This document shows, piece by piece, positions 47,101 through 55,699 of a stretch of 64,000 nucleotides of DNA. Position numbers and translations under genes: made by a program. The notes under the pieces are model-generated. The model worked only from the letters and a program-made list of their open reading frames with translations. It did no database searches and was not told the origin of the DNA. Location: contig NZ_CANMSS010000001.1 in the NCBI RefSeq assembly GCF_947500695.1, positions 186,001 to 250,000 on the forward strand, written 5' to 3'. The first letter of the stretch is position 1. The number at the start of each line of letters is the position of its first letter. This DNA comes from an uncultured Pseudoteredinibacter sp. (GTDB lineage Bacteria > Pseudomonadota > Gammaproteobacteria > Pseudomonadales > Cellvibrionaceae).

Positions 47101-50100
47101 AACCGAAGTGGCTACACCGGCAGGGTTAGTGCCGCTGCTTAAGCCGGCTTCGTTAACAGTGCCAGAAATCGTAGCACCAAAGCTGGGCGCAGTGTCGCTG
47201 ATAATGATGGTTTTATCGGCGCTACTGCTTGAGATATCGCCATCGCCATCAATAAGTCGGTAAGAAAAGCTTTCGCTTTCTGTCAACCCATCTGAGCTGT
47301 GAGTAACCGTGTTGGATGTGTAGTTCCAACGACCATCTGAGAATACCTGTAGGCTACCATACTGGGTTTGCACAGTAGTGGAGCTGCCGGCGGTAACCGT
47401 TGCATTTTGATTAACGCCATTTTGATCGAGGTACTCGAAATCGTATATTCTCGCTCCGTCGGCGCCTTCAATATCATTATCTATTAAGTTACTTTGGCCG
47501 CTGCTACTGTGGCTAACACTATTGCCACCTTCTTCAACGTTGGCATTGCCATCCCCGCTTACGCTCGCTTGATCGTCAAGTATATTAACGTTCAGTGTAC
47601 CGTTGCGAATATCCCCATTATCGTCCTGTACCGATATAGTGATAGGGTCGTTTAAGGCGTCGCTGTTTCCGTGGTTTTGCGCAATTAATAAATCGAAGCG
47701 ATAGCTGACCACTCCCGTTGCTTGATCAAAATTGGTAATTACGATACGCCCATGAGGCGTATTGATGTTGATGTGGCTAGCCGGGCTTGCGTTTGATACG
47801 GCATTGAGTGTGGCCGATAAAATATCGGTTCCGCCCACGGTGATTTTGTTTAAGCTATCTGGGGTGACGGTTAAGGTAAATTCACCAGTGGCGCTTTCTG
47901 TAGTGAGGCTGGGGTCAGAGCCTTCGGCTAAGGCTGCTTCATCAACGGTTATATGGCCATCATCTGCACCATTTTCATCATCGATAGCGAGACGGGGAAG
48001 ATTACGCTCAGCGCTGTTAGTGTTACCATAGATATCAGTAGCATTGGCGCTGATTAAATCGCTGTTTTCTCCTAACACTGTCGGAGTTGTATATGTCCAA
48101 ACTCCATTACCGTCTACTGTTGTATTTCCTAGGACGACTCCGTTCGCACTGATCACAATGTTAGCGCCAGCTTCGCCGTTGCCGCTAATGGTGCTGGGTC
48201 CATTTTCATTAATCGTAATCGGATCTATAGATACAGTGGTAACCGTATCTTTTAATATTTGATCAGTGCTATTTGCGCTTGCGCCATTACTATCGCTAGC
48301 ACTAAGAGAAATCGTTAGATCGCCATCATTTAAACTGCTCGTGTCGACGATCGCTGAGAAAGTACCGTCAGAATTAACAGTAATGCTCGTCAATGGTACA
48401 TTGATACTGCCACCATTTGAGCTGTTGATGCTTAAACTCGTAATGCTGCCGCCGCTTGGGATTTGGCCGCTGATCATAGTTTGAGTCAAATCATCGATGC
48501 TGCTGATCACATCATCATTGCCGCTATCATCTTTGATATCGACAGCGATAACGTTAATAACTACGCTGGCATCATCGCTTAGGTTTCCATCACTGACGGT
48601 GTAATCAAAATTCACCTCGCCCATAAAGTTGGCATCAGGCGTAAAGACAAGATTGCCGGATTCCAGTTTGATGCTGCCTTGACCAATAATCGCTACGGAT
48701 TGGCCTTCACTAATTGCGGTACCATTAATGTGGCTAACAAAGAGGTTGGCACTATCAATATCGGTATCATTTGTGACGACGTTAATCGTAACAGCTTGCC
48801 CTTGCCCTGTAATTGCGGAGTCGTCATTGGCGATGGGAGCGTCATTGACTGGCGTAACGGTAATTAATACCGTCGCTTGATCAATACCCCCTTCACTGTC
48901 ATTGATTTCATAAGTAAAGCTATCGGTACCATTAAAGTCGACGTTTGGTGTATAGCTATAGCTGCCATCATTGTTAAACACTATTGTACCGTTGCTGGTA
49001 TTGCTTAATAGGCTATAGCTTAGATCGTCACCATCAGGGTCGCTGTCATTGCCGGCTACGTTACCATTTACGGCCGTGTCTTCCTGTGTGCTATTGCTAT
49101 CATCTATGGCGCTAGGGGCAGGATTGTTCACTTGCCAAATAAAGGTATCGCTAACGGTTTGCCCATCGGGGTCTTGAGCCGTAATCGTTACTGTGTGAGT
49201 ACCTAAATTCGGGGCTGAGCCAAATTGTGAGGCGCTATTGTCGATCGTCCCCGTAATAACACCGGCCGCTGAAATACTTAAACCCGCCGGTAAACCTGTG
49301 GCGGTAAAAGTAAGGTTGTCGCCATCAACATCGGCGAAGTTGCTGCTGATATCTAAATTGATACCGCTATCGGCATCATTATTGTTTTGGTCATCGATCT
49401 CGCTATCAACAATAGGAGCATCGTTTACTGGGGCAACGGTAATCACCACAGTGGCTTGGTCTGTGCCGCCTTCGCCATCGTCTACTTGATAGCTAAAGCT
49501 ATCAGTGCCGTTAAAATCGGCATTAGGTGTATAGCTGTAGCTACCGTCGCTATTCAATACAACTGCGCCGTTGCTCGGGTTGTTAACAAGGCTGTAGCTT
49601 AGGTTGTCACTATCGGGGTCGGTATCGTTGGGCGATACATTGCCACTCACCGCCACATCTTCTTGGGTGCTGTTGCTGTCATTATTTGCTTCAGGACCAG
49701 GGTTGTTAACTTGCCAGATAAAGGTATCGCTAACGATTTGACCATCGGGGTCTTGAGCTGTAATCGTCACGGTATGAGCACCCAAGTTGGGGGCTGTGCC
49801 AAATTGTGAGGCGCTATTGTCGATCGTACCGCTTATAACACCGGCAGAAGAAATGCTTAGGCCAGCCGGTAAACCTGTTGCGGTAAACGTAAGATTGTCA
49901 CCATCGATATCGGCGAAATTGCCGCTGATGTCTAAATTAATGCCGCCATCAGCATCATTGTTGTTCTGATCATCTATTTCGCTATCAACAACTGGGGCAT
50001 CGTTTACCGGAGTAACGGTAATGACCACGGTGGCTTGATCTGTGCCGCCTTCGCCATCGTCTACTTGATAAGTGAAGCTGTCGGTACCGTTAAAATTGGT

Positions 50101-53100
50101 ATTGGGTGTATAGCTGTATGTGCCATCATTGTTAAACACTAAAGTGCCGTTGCTGGTATTGCTTAATAAGCTATAGCTTAGGTCGTCACCATCAGGGTCG
50201 GTATCGTTGGACGATACATTGCCATTTACTGCGACATCTTCTTGGGTGCTGTTGGTATCATTTGTGGCGCTAGGGGTAGGGTTGTTCACTTGCCAAATAA
50301 AGGTATCGCTAACGGTTTGGCCATCGGGATCTTGGGCCGTAATCGTTACGGTGTGAGCACCCAAATTCGAAGCTGAGCCAAATTGTGATGCGCTATTGTC
50401 GATTGTGCCACTAATAACACCGGCCGCTGAAATGCTTAAACCCGCCGGTAAGCCTGTTACCGAGAACGTAAGATTATCACCATCAACATCGGCGAAGTTG
50501 CTGCTGATATCTAAATTAATACCGCTATCGGCATCATTATTGTTTTGGTCATCGATCTCGCTATCAACAACTGGGGCATCATTTACCGGGGTAACGGTAA
50601 TCACCACAGTGGCTTGATCTGTGCCGCCCTCGCCATCGTCTACTTGATAGCTAAAACTGTCAGTGCCGTTAAAATCGGCATTAGGTGTATAGCTGTAAGT
50701 GCCATCGATGTTTAATACGACTGTGCCGTTGCTTGGATTGTTAACAACGCTGTAGCTTAGGTTGTCTCCATCGGGGTCAGCATCATTGGTCGATACATTG
50801 CCATTTACGGCCACATCCTCTTGCGTACTATTTGTATCACCTGTGGCGGTTGGGGCAGGGTTATTGACTTGCCAAATAAAGGTATCGCTGACGGTTTGAC
50901 CATCGGGGTCTTGAGCCGTAATCGTCACGGTATGAGCACCCAAGTTGGGGGCTGCGCCAAATTGTGAGGCGCTATTGTCGATCGTGCCCGTAATAACGCC
51001 GGCCGCTGAAATACTTAAACCGGCGGGTAAACCTATTGCACTAAACGTAAGGTTATCACCATCGATATCGTCAAAGTTTCCGCTGATGTCTAGATTGATT
51101 CCGACATCAGCGTCGTTATTGTTTTGGCCATCGATCTCGCTATCAACAACTGGGGCATCGTTTACCGGAGTAACGGTAATCACCACAGTGGCTTGGTCTG
51201 TGCCGCCTTCGCCATCGTCAACTTCATAGCTAAAACTGTCAGTACCGTTAAAGTCGGCATTAGGTGTATAGCTGTAAGTGCCGTCGTTATTTAAAACAAC
51301 TGTGCCGTTGCTTGGATTGTTAACAAGGCTGTAGCTTAGATTGTCTCCATCCGGGTCACTGTCATTGCTGGCAACGTTACCATTTACGGCCACATCTTCT
51401 TGGGTGCTATTTGTATCATTTGTGGCGGTTGGAGCAGGGTTATTAACTTGCCAGATAAAAGTATCGCTAACGGTTTGACCATCGGGGTCTTGAGCCGTAA
51501 TCGTTACGCTGTGAGCACCCAAATTCGGAGCCGTGCCAAATTGTGAAGCGCTATTGTCGATCGTGCCCGTAATAACACCGGCCGATGAAATACTTAAACC
51601 AGCCGGTAAGCCTGTTGCGCTGAAAGTGAGATTGTCACCGTCAATATCTGAAAAGTTTCCGCTAATATCTAGGCTGATATTGTTATCTAAGTCGAGGTTA
51701 TTCTGATTAGAAGTGGAGGCGCTTAGGCTTGGTGTATCATTGCTACCAGTAATCGTAATAGTTAATACAGCTGACGCTGTCTCACCACTTAAGTCACTGA
51801 TGGTATAAGTGATTGCGGTGGTGGTAGTTTCTCCCGAAGCAAGTTGGTTGAATTCGCCATTGCTATTAAAGCTATAGCTGCCGTCTGAGTTGATAACAAA
51901 TAAACCACCGTTGCTGCCGGCAATTGCCACACCGGTGCTATTGCTTTGACCGTTTAACGAAATAACAGAGATACTGTCGCCAATATCCGGGTCACTGTCG
52001 TTGTTTAGTAGCCCGTCGGCAGCGTTAACCGTTAGCGTACCGTCTTCATCAATACTATTACTGTCATCGACAGCGATGGGAGTATCGTTAACATTTGTGC
52101 CTACGGTTACCGTAACTGTCGCTGTACTGCTGGCGCCATTGGGATCTGTAATGGTGTAGGTAAAGCTATCGATTCCGACAAAATTCAGGTTTGGTGTATA
52201 GATCGGGTTACCGCTCACAGGGTCTATACTGACACTGCCATTACTACCTTGGGTAATGGCTGTAACGGTTAAAGGATCGTTTTCTGGGTCGCTATCATTA
52301 TCCCTAACCGAAATTGTAATGGCGGTGTCTTCTGGGGTTGTAATATTGTCATCGATAGCAATAGGTTGGTCGTTAATATTCGGGCCGACGGTTATCGTAA
52401 CAACAGCGGTATCGGTGGCACCGCTTGGATCTGTAATGGTATAGCTAAAGCTATCGCTTCCAACAAAGTTAAGATTGGGGGTATAAATTAGCTCACCGGT
52501 ATTAGGGTCCAAGCTAACACTACCATTTTCAGCTTGGGTAAAGCTTTGGATACTTAATGGGTCGTTGTCTGGGTCTGAGTCATTGCTTAAAACACTAATA
52601 CTGATCGGCGTATCTTCGGCCGTAGAGCGTTGGTCGTCTATAGCAATAGGACTATCATTCTGATTCGGTCCAACAGTGATTCTTACAACGGCCGTTGATA
52701 GCAAGCCATCGGGATCAGTAATGGTGTAAGTAAAGCTATCAGGACCAACATAGTTTTCATTGGCCGTGTAAATCGGGTTTCCAGTTTCTGGATCAATCGT
52801 AACCGTACCATTTTCCGCTTCACCGACGCTTACTATCTCAATACCGTCGCCGTCCGGATCTACGTCGTTTTGCAATACGGATATTGAAATGCTGCCATCT
52901 TCAGGAAGGCCTACCTCGTCATCGACGGCGATAGGGGCATCGTTTACTGCCTGAATATCACTGATAATCAACTGGGCGGTATCAGTAAGGCTGCCGTCAC
53001 TAATGGTATAGCTGATATTAGGAACAGGGCCGTTATAGTTTTGATTGGGTATAAATTCAAAACTGCCATCACTGTTTAAAGTGATTTGACCTACACCAGG

Positions 53101-53796
53101 AATTTGGGCGGTCTCACCCGCTTGGTAGGGAGTGCTGTTGCCAGCCACACTAAAATCAAGTAAAGATAATGGGTCGTTATTTACATCGCTATCATTTGCT
53201 AAAAGATTTCCGCTTACGATGGTATCTTCGGTGGCTGAAAATATTTCATCTTCGGCAACTGGGGCTTGATTACTAGGGGAGGCTTCGTCGAATAGCGAAA
53301 CTTGGGGAGCTTCGAGGCTGTTTGTTTCAAAGCCAGCGCTGGGCAAAACTTGCTCGGCGGTGAAGGTAAAGCGAATTCCGACTGTACCTGCTGAAGAATT
53401 AGCTGAGGCTGTACCGCCAGCGGCAGCAGCAGGTAGCAGCTCGTTCAAATCCGAGCCTGATTCGATGGCACGCTCAAGTGCTTCAAAGTCCAACTCTTCA
53501 TCCTGCTCACTTTTAGGAGCGTCGCCAGTTTGATTGAGTCGTGCCAAATTAACATTCTGATTTGAGCCTAAAATTGCACCACCGCCACTTTGGTAGCGGA
53601 CAGCGACGGCGCTTTCGTCTGAAGTGATTAAGTGCGATTGAATAGCAACCTTGTCGCCGACTTTGAGAGCCTGCTTATGCCCTGTGGCTTGGGTATGAGC
53701 TCGGCCTTTTATGGCGCTGATTAGTCCAACAACTTTTTCTTCCTGTTGAAAAGATTGCGGTGTTATAGCAGCATCTTTGTTAGCAATATTTGACAC
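41188..53796 (-). CDS. Giant LapA-like type I secreted adhesin, 4202 aa
   Basis: This is a giant repeat protein, probably a biofilm adhesin exported by a type I system. Residues 1-120 are a LapA-type N-terminal retention region (VVGLISAIKGRAHTQATG, then a barrel-like stretch). Residues 122-127 are PAAAAG, matching the di-alanine site cut by LapG. Cadherin-like/VCBS units follow: about three of 95 residues (SPIAIDDQRSTAEDTPISIS), then five of 193 residues. T1SS-143-like and varied Ig/cadherin-like modules fill the rest. The C-terminus has one RTX-like nonapeptide (DAGDGEDTLIL) and the VCA0849-type secretion end. The start is GTG with GGGGGA upstream. No lapBCE, lapD or lapG is in the window. 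Confidence 0.92.
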   Translation of the reverse strand: MSNIANKDAAITPQSFQQEEKVVGLISAIKGRAHTQATGHKQALKVGDKVAIQSHLITSDESAVAVRYQSGGGAILGSNQNVNLARLNQTGDAPKSEQDEELDFEALERAIESGSDLNELLPAAAAGGTASANSSAGTVGIRFTFTAEQVLPSAGFETNSLEAPQVSLFDEASPSNQAPVAEDEIFSATEDTIVSGNLLANDSDVNNDPLSLLDFSVAGNSTPYQAGETAQIPGVGQITLNSDGSFEFIPNQNYNGPVPNISYTISDGSLTDTAQLIISDIQAVNDAPIAVDDEVGLPEDGSISISVLQNDVDPDGDGIEIVSVGEAENGTVTIDPETGNPIYTANENYVGPDSFTYTITDPDGLLSTAVVRITVGPNQNDSPIAIDDQRSTAEDTPISISVLSNDSDPDNDPLSIQSFTQAENGSVSLDPNTGELIYTPNLNFVGSDSFSYTITDPSGATDTAVVTITVGPNINDQPIAIDDNITTPEDTAITISVRDNDSDPENDPLTVTAITQGSNGSVSIDPVSGNPIYTPNLNFVGIDSFTYTITDPNGASSTATVTVTVGTNVNDTPIAVDDSNSIDEDGTLTVNAADGLLNNDSDPDIGDSISVISLNGQSNSTGVAIAGSNGGLFVINSDGSYSFNSNGEFNQLASGETTTTAITYTISDLSGETASAVLTITITGSNDTPSLSASTSNQNNLDLDNNISLDISGNFSDIDGDNLTFSATGLPAGLSISSAGVITGTIDNSASQFGTAPNLGAHSVTITAQDPDGQTVSDTFIWQVNNPAPTATNDTNSTQEDVAVNGNVASNDSDPDGDNLSYSLVNNPSNGTVVLNNDGTYSYTPNADFNGTDSFSYEVDDGEGGTDQATVVITVTPVNDAPVVDSEIDGQNNNDADVGINLDISGNFDDIDGDNLTFSAIGLPAGLSISAAGVITGTIDNSASQFGAAPNLGAHTVTITAQDPDGQTVSDTFIWQVNNPAPTATGDTNSTQEDVAVNGNVSTNDADPDGDNLSYSVVNNPSNGTVVLNIDGTYSYTPNADFNGTDSFSYQVDDGEGGTDQATVVITVTPVNDAPVVDSEIDDQNNNDADSGINLDISSNFADVDGDNLTFSVTGLPAGLSISAAGVISGTIDNSASQFGSASNLGAHTVTITAQDPDGQTVSDTFIWQVNNPTPSATNDTNSTQEDVAVNGNVSSNDTDPDGDDLSYSLLSNTSNGTLVFNNDGTYSYTPNTNFNGTDSFTYQVDDGEGGTDQATVVITVTPVNDAPVVDSEIDDQNNNDADGGINLDISGNFADIDGDNLTFTATGLPAGLSISSAGVISGTIDNSASQFGTAPNLGAHTVTITAQDPDGQIVSDTFIWQVNNPGPEANNDSNSTQEDVAVSGNVSPNDTDPDSDNLSYSLVNNPSNGAVVLNSDGSYSYTPNADFNGTDSFSYQVDDGEGGTDQATVVITVAPVNDAPIVDSEIDDQNNNDADSGINLDISSNFADVDGDNLTFTATGLPAGLSISAAGVITGTIDNSASQFGSAPNLGTHTVTITAQDPDGQTVSDTFIWQVNNPAPSAIDDSNSTQEDTAVNGNVAGNDSDPDGDDLSYSLLSNTSNGTIVFNNDGSYSYTPNVDFNGTDSFTYEINDSEGGIDQATVLITVTPVNDAPIANDDSAITGQGQAVTINVVTNDTDIDSANLFVSHINGTAISEGQSVAIIGQGSIKLESGNLVFTPDANFMGEVNFDYTVSDGNLSDDASVVINVIAVDIKDDSGNDDVISSIDDLTQTMISGQIPSGGSITSLSINSSNGGSINVPLTSITVNSDGTFSAIVDTSSLNDGDLTISLSASDSNGASANSTDQILKDTVTTVSIDPITINENGPSTISGNGEAGANIVISANGVVLGNTTVDGNGVWTYTTPTVLGENSDLISANATDIYGNTNSAERNLPRLAIDDENGADDGHITVDEAALAEGSDPSLTTESATGEFTLTVTPDSLNKITVGGTDILSATLNAVSNASPASHININTPHGRIVITNFDQATGVVSYRFDLLIAQNHGNSDALNDPITISVQDDNGDIRNGTLNVNILDDQASVSGDGNANVEEGGNSVSHSSSGQSNLIDNDIEGADGARIYDFEYLDQNGVNQNATVTAGSSTTVQTQYGSLQVFSDGRWNYTSNTVTHSSDGLTESESFSYRLIDGDGDISSSSADKTIIISDTAPSFGATISGTVNEAGLSSGTNPAGVATSVSGSLNLTTAADAVDTQFDSQIIANLEALNLQSGGQDLSYSLSANGHTLTANVNGETVFTVQLNNTDSNSASYEFALSKAIDHDSSSTPISIDFALSVEDADGDSDNNTLTVIINDDIQIESINHTINEDSGTQVYNTNADATQANTSITINPSFGTASINADGKLVYTPSQHYSGTDTLTYVTQEPGGISNTVTVTFTVNPRADRPNLSRDVATSFSDEDSIVALGFGLPQLVDTVDQNGGAANSGDNPERLGEILLRSIPAGTKILDGSNGNFELLTSTGTDIKIAIVDGSGDLQPYMRSDISGSDILFLTEAQFEQLALLPPAHSGTDFTARLTATSWEVDDAGTPLVPDSSATRTLNKNFDIQAVTDPVDIKINGSDTSHNATIDEDAPLDLAALLSSSFQDLDGSENRSIIISNPAGNDDIIVNGTVVSAGNSITISAPGLSSDPSSIPAITIAGAPNFSGDLSGINIRLRSIDTDSDSSGAINEEDDSVTLNLFVNPVAGDVSINDASGIEDSPIQFLSSLTVTDSGSGTEVIDGITLKALASGWVLKDAAGNTVFTGDGSSNFSISNTDIASGDFEDYSLQAPAHSSADISLELDISSTDSNTVNGLIVNDSKTVTLNQDISVTPIAENTTDDSDQNSNADFTITPGHGYSNSAQEDIFFNLNSDGFALADDWSNEDSDEAVFAMITIAINNSNALALGSELRFINASGQSQTISYDGSPIEIPLASLASLEYKAPNNIAGNVSLHIQGKTVDQDVDSSATSTDISGNANLNFSVDPVADSTSLTVRPAQGNEDTPIALTIRPSSSDESETFNININDIPSGAQIIYDGSPLIILGGSITIVDFDQSKPLFFVPPQDSNADHILEVEAFSVDTEGPISDTSPIVTLPLNVTVKGVADPANVVVTTPEVSEVTLDNNSGEIALSEVVTTALTTDIDDSEILSLKLTGLDSEFELIGAIPLGGSGTSRSWAIDPNKLNDIKLVVPENYSGTLNFNLSATTTDNDGATTTGLLIPTSVIVTPSPEAQINVEASLNEDTLALMDFSVLHQNNDTDEVLTSVWIDAAVLAASELQLFNGNGIDIPLADSQPGVILEDGYFKLTQPALNNIYVKGSDNYSGNQSLSILFEITDPSGDGSVPSTTVQSPANYSFGITAVTDDIDAAISSVTIADPSKASFSGNTVTATANTSFTVSVVIEKLPDSDANNNADIDGSETLQRLTIDNVPIGVSVENGVYVGNTDGNPDTAQWIIETSASFNSATISQEIVFVLDGNADKLANLNETISITAITVDEPSTAISETVNLVISTDVNFDDSDADDDEAADVNQWQFTDTPPTVNEDSSVSLADIIDANLGVAGSDFSVTLTNLPPGTQVSGMTLTSVDGVNVWTADGVGSDAELQALLASISITPPANFNSNIGNLTFNASLTSYAPGGERNDSSTLVDQEITPVSDPTLVEVNTSSGQEDAASNFTISLSNTADGASANIVDNSLYIAVDESNINPAGSGTLSHEGTTLSLQAVSGVPGVPDGQYYIIDNVSSANETLNLNYQAPANSHGDVSLQAFVNNQQTGASNIASSQSEVAELEIAPINDGFDLTASNINGAEDTEIELQLGGNGLIDNDGSEIVDAVILSGLPDGFIVKYGADASSAQIANNTGDNGNNNSWAIPAIGNNLPAYIAILPPENWSGSLNNLQVGVLSREQGLPPTLSTANFELIVDPVADGLSIAPATSFGNEGELIPLQLNPSLLDTDGSETISLTLTGLGEYAAFYSQGQLLNSSYDQATDRYTLSGLTEDQLNDLGLIQSANHSGAITVTASTQDGSDTSANVSSSATINISAVNPSANDDSLLYDGNAMDAGDGEDTLILRLGEDIDFSNIANLSNFEVIDLMPNDQDHNLVAISLQDVLDITDGNNVLIIKGDDGDSISFENGLNDTWTSVAGTGSDAGYDIYTNSADPSVIVKVETEIVDTII
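48838..51732 (-). repeat. Five tandem 579-bp (193-residue) repeats inside the giant adhesin
   Basis: A conserved block (AAAGGTATCG on the plus strand) recurs at 49141, 49720, 50299, 50878 and 51457, always exactly 579 bp apart. Each unit encodes a dystroglycan/cadherin-like half (NISGNFADIDGDNLTF, AQDPDGQTVSDTFIWQV) and a VCBS-like half (STQEDVAVNGNV, YTPNADFNGTDSFSY). The units are near-identical in places and differ by scattered substitutions. Confidence 0.9.
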
Positions 53797-53877
53797 AGAA
53801 GAATCCCCCTTCGGATCAAAGCTGTTCAGATCTTTGCGAGATTTTGAGGGCGCTTATTGTTGCCTTGTTGCTACCTA

Positions 53878-53896
53878 GGCTTAATGAACATAAGCC
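53878..53896. promoter_or_regulatory. Inverted repeat upstream of the adhesin gene
   Basis: GGCTTA, ATGAACA and TAAGCC form 6-base arms with a 7-base spacer, about 80 bp before the GTG start. It could be an operator or a 5' UTR hairpin. Confidence 0.35.
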
Positions 53897-54116
53897 ATTC
53901 GCTTAGAACTGATGTATTAGCTAATATTAAAATTTCTGTGAATTCTATCACGAAAAGTATGGGGTAATTTGTGCTGCAGCTTGTCGGGGATTAGTGGTCT
54001 AAACCTTAGGAGAATGGTTACAAAGTACTAAAAATTACTTTTACAATTAATTTTACTTGGTTATTAAGTACCTGATATTCAACAAAAAATTAATCAAAGA
54101 TGAACGGTGTTGATTA

Positions 54117-54143
54117 AAAGCCTTTCGGCTCAAGGCGAAAGGC
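54117..54143 (-). terminator. Terminator-like hairpin after the ArsC-like gene
   Basis: GCCTTTCG pairs with CGAAAGGC around an 8-base loop. On the minus strand it is followed by TTTTAAT, so it can end the upstream minus-strand gene. The U tract is short. Confidence 0.5.
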
Positions 54144-54323
54144 AATCTAGAATGGTGAAAATCAGTCTTTAGTTTTAGTGATGTTGTTAGAGAACCGCAG
54201 TTTTTTCGTCTAAGCTGGGCTGGAAAATGTGCATTTCTTTAGATGTTCATCGCTGATTAATCTTAAACAACTGCCTATGCCCTAAATCCTTCTGCTTAGA
54301 CTCTTATGTTTGCCAAGTGGCAC

Positions 54324-54824
54324 CTAGAGAGCCACGGAATTGGAAGTTTCTTTGTGCTTGGCTCCGTATTCGATGAGACAATCGATAGCGCTTTTAGGGC
54401 CGGAGGCTTTTATACGGTTACAAAATTCATTTGCTGCTGATTGCAACTGCGAAACTAATTTGTCAAAGGCTTCTATTCGTTGAGACTCTGAGCCCTCAAT
54501 TGAAGATGGGTCTTTTAAGGGCCAATGTAGAACCTGTGCGGAAGAGAAATAATGTGGGCAACTTTCCTGTGCTGCACTATCACAAACTGTAATGATGAGG
54601 TCGCAAGGCCACTGTGAAAAATCTTCCCAAGATTGGCTTTGTAAATATTCACAGGGAATATTATTTCTGCTCAGGGCAAGGAGGGACTCCGGGTGTACTT
54701 TACCCGCTGGCTGGCTACCGGCAGATTTTACATTCAATGCGAGGTTCCCAGCGTGAGAGCTGAATATAGCTTCCGCGAGTATACTGCGGCAGCGATTATG
54801 GGTGCATACAAATAATATATTCAT
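54324..54824 (-). CDS. Low-molecular-weight phosphatase / ArsC-type arsenate reductase
   Basis: The 166-residue protein begins MNILFVCTHNRCRSILAEAI, with the CX5R phosphate loop (CTHNRCR) of low-molecular-weight tyrosine phosphatases and thioredoxin-linked ArsC. It also has SAGSQPAGKVHPESL and the aspartate region HWPLKDPSS. Three cysteines that could relay disulfides are CEYLQ, VCDSAA and ESCPH; this fits ArsC better than a phosphatase. The ATG chosen is internal to a longer frame that opens at 54977, whose first 51 residues have no match to the family. It lies beside a TetR gene, divergent. No arsenite pump is present, so arsenic resistance is only one possibility. Confidence 0.85.
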   Translation of the reverse strand: MNILFVCTHNRCRSILAEAIFSSHAGNLALNVKSAGSQPAGKVHPESLLALSRNNIPCEYLQSQSWEDFSQWPCDLIITVCDSAAQESCPHYFSSAQVLHWPLKDPSSIEGSESQRIEAFDKLVSQLQSAANEFCNRIKASGPKSAIDCLIEYGAKHKETSNSVAL

Positions 54825-55018
54825 AGCTGCATGTTGGAGAATTAGTGCCGGGCTGTCTATGCCTGCATAGAATTGTGATAAAAATATGAGAAAGTAGGTG
54901 CTTATGGTTGGGTGAAAAATGACCACTGTCAGTGTTTCTGTACTGCTACACTTTATTGCTCCCCATATAGTCAGCAACTAACAATAGAGCTAGAATAGGG
55001 CGATTTTATTAGATCTGG

Positions 55019-55672
55019 ATGATTATGCCCCTAGAGCGCCAAAAAGACCGCAAAACTAAGCTGGCCCCTCGTCGTCAGCCCATTCAAGAGCGTGCTAAAC
55101 AGAAAACTCAGCAAATATTGGATGCGACGGCTAGATTGCTCGATGAAGTCGGTTTTGATGATTTAACGACCATACTGATTGCAAAAGATCTGGGGATTTC
55201 TGTGGGTGCTTTGTACCATTATTTTCCCAATAAACATGCAATTTTGTATGCCTTGGGTGAGCGTTGGCTAGATCGTATGACCGAAGCGCTTGAGGCAACA
55301 GAGCGCCTTGATATCGAGTCAATGAGCCTTGAGACTTTTACGGCTTGTCAGATTGATCTTATGTTAGACGTCTACAAAGAGCAGAAGGCAATTCTGCCTT
55401 TAGCTCAAGCACTCTGGGCCATCCCTGAATTAAGAGAGCTAGACGCTCAGCATGATTTTGTGGTGATCAGTCACTTTATTCGCATGTATCGGCGTTTGGG
55501 GTTTGAGCAAGATGAGGAAGAGTTAGGTAGGATTGCCAGGCTACATTTAGAGGCCAGCCACGCATTGTTGTTAACGGTGGTCGATCAAAACTCTGAGCGT
55601 GCCGCCAAAAGTCTTTCCGATTTAAAGGCGATCTGCTTGTTTATGCTAACAAAACACCACAAGCCGCGTTGA
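55019..55672 (+). CDS. TetR-family transcriptional regulator
   Basis: The 217-residue protein has an N-terminal TetR helix-turn-helix (QQILDATARLLDEVGFDDLTT, then DLGISVGALYHYFPNKHAILYALGE) and an all-helical C-terminal ligand domain. Two ATG codons (55019, 55025) are in frame. It is divergent from the ArsC-like gene and convergent with the 1631-residue surface protein gene. Either neighbour could be its target, including indirect adhesin control, but nothing in the sequence decides this. Confidence 0.88.
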   Translation: MIMPLERQKDRKTKLAPRRQPIQERAKQKTQQILDATARLLDEVGFDDLTTILIAKDLGISVGALYHYFPNKHAILYALGERWLDRMTEALEATERLDIESMSLETFTACQIDLMLDVYKEQKAILPLAQALWAIPELRELDAQHDFVVISHFIRMYRRLGFEQDEEELGRIARLHLEASHALLLTVVDQNSERAAKSLSDLKAICLFMLTKHHKPR

Positions 55673-55699
55673 GCGACCTGTGGCAAAGGGCTTAGGGTG

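Larger units (their letters stand above)
53797..54323 (-). other. Region upstream of the giant adhesin gene
   Basis: No gene is seen in these 527 bp. They are A/T-rich and hold the GGGGGA ribosome binding site, an inverted repeat GGCTTA-N7-TAAGCC at 53878-53896, and a terminator-like hairpin at 54117-54143. Promoter control of the adhesin should lie here. I found no recognisable c-di-GMP riboswitch. Confidence 0.6.
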
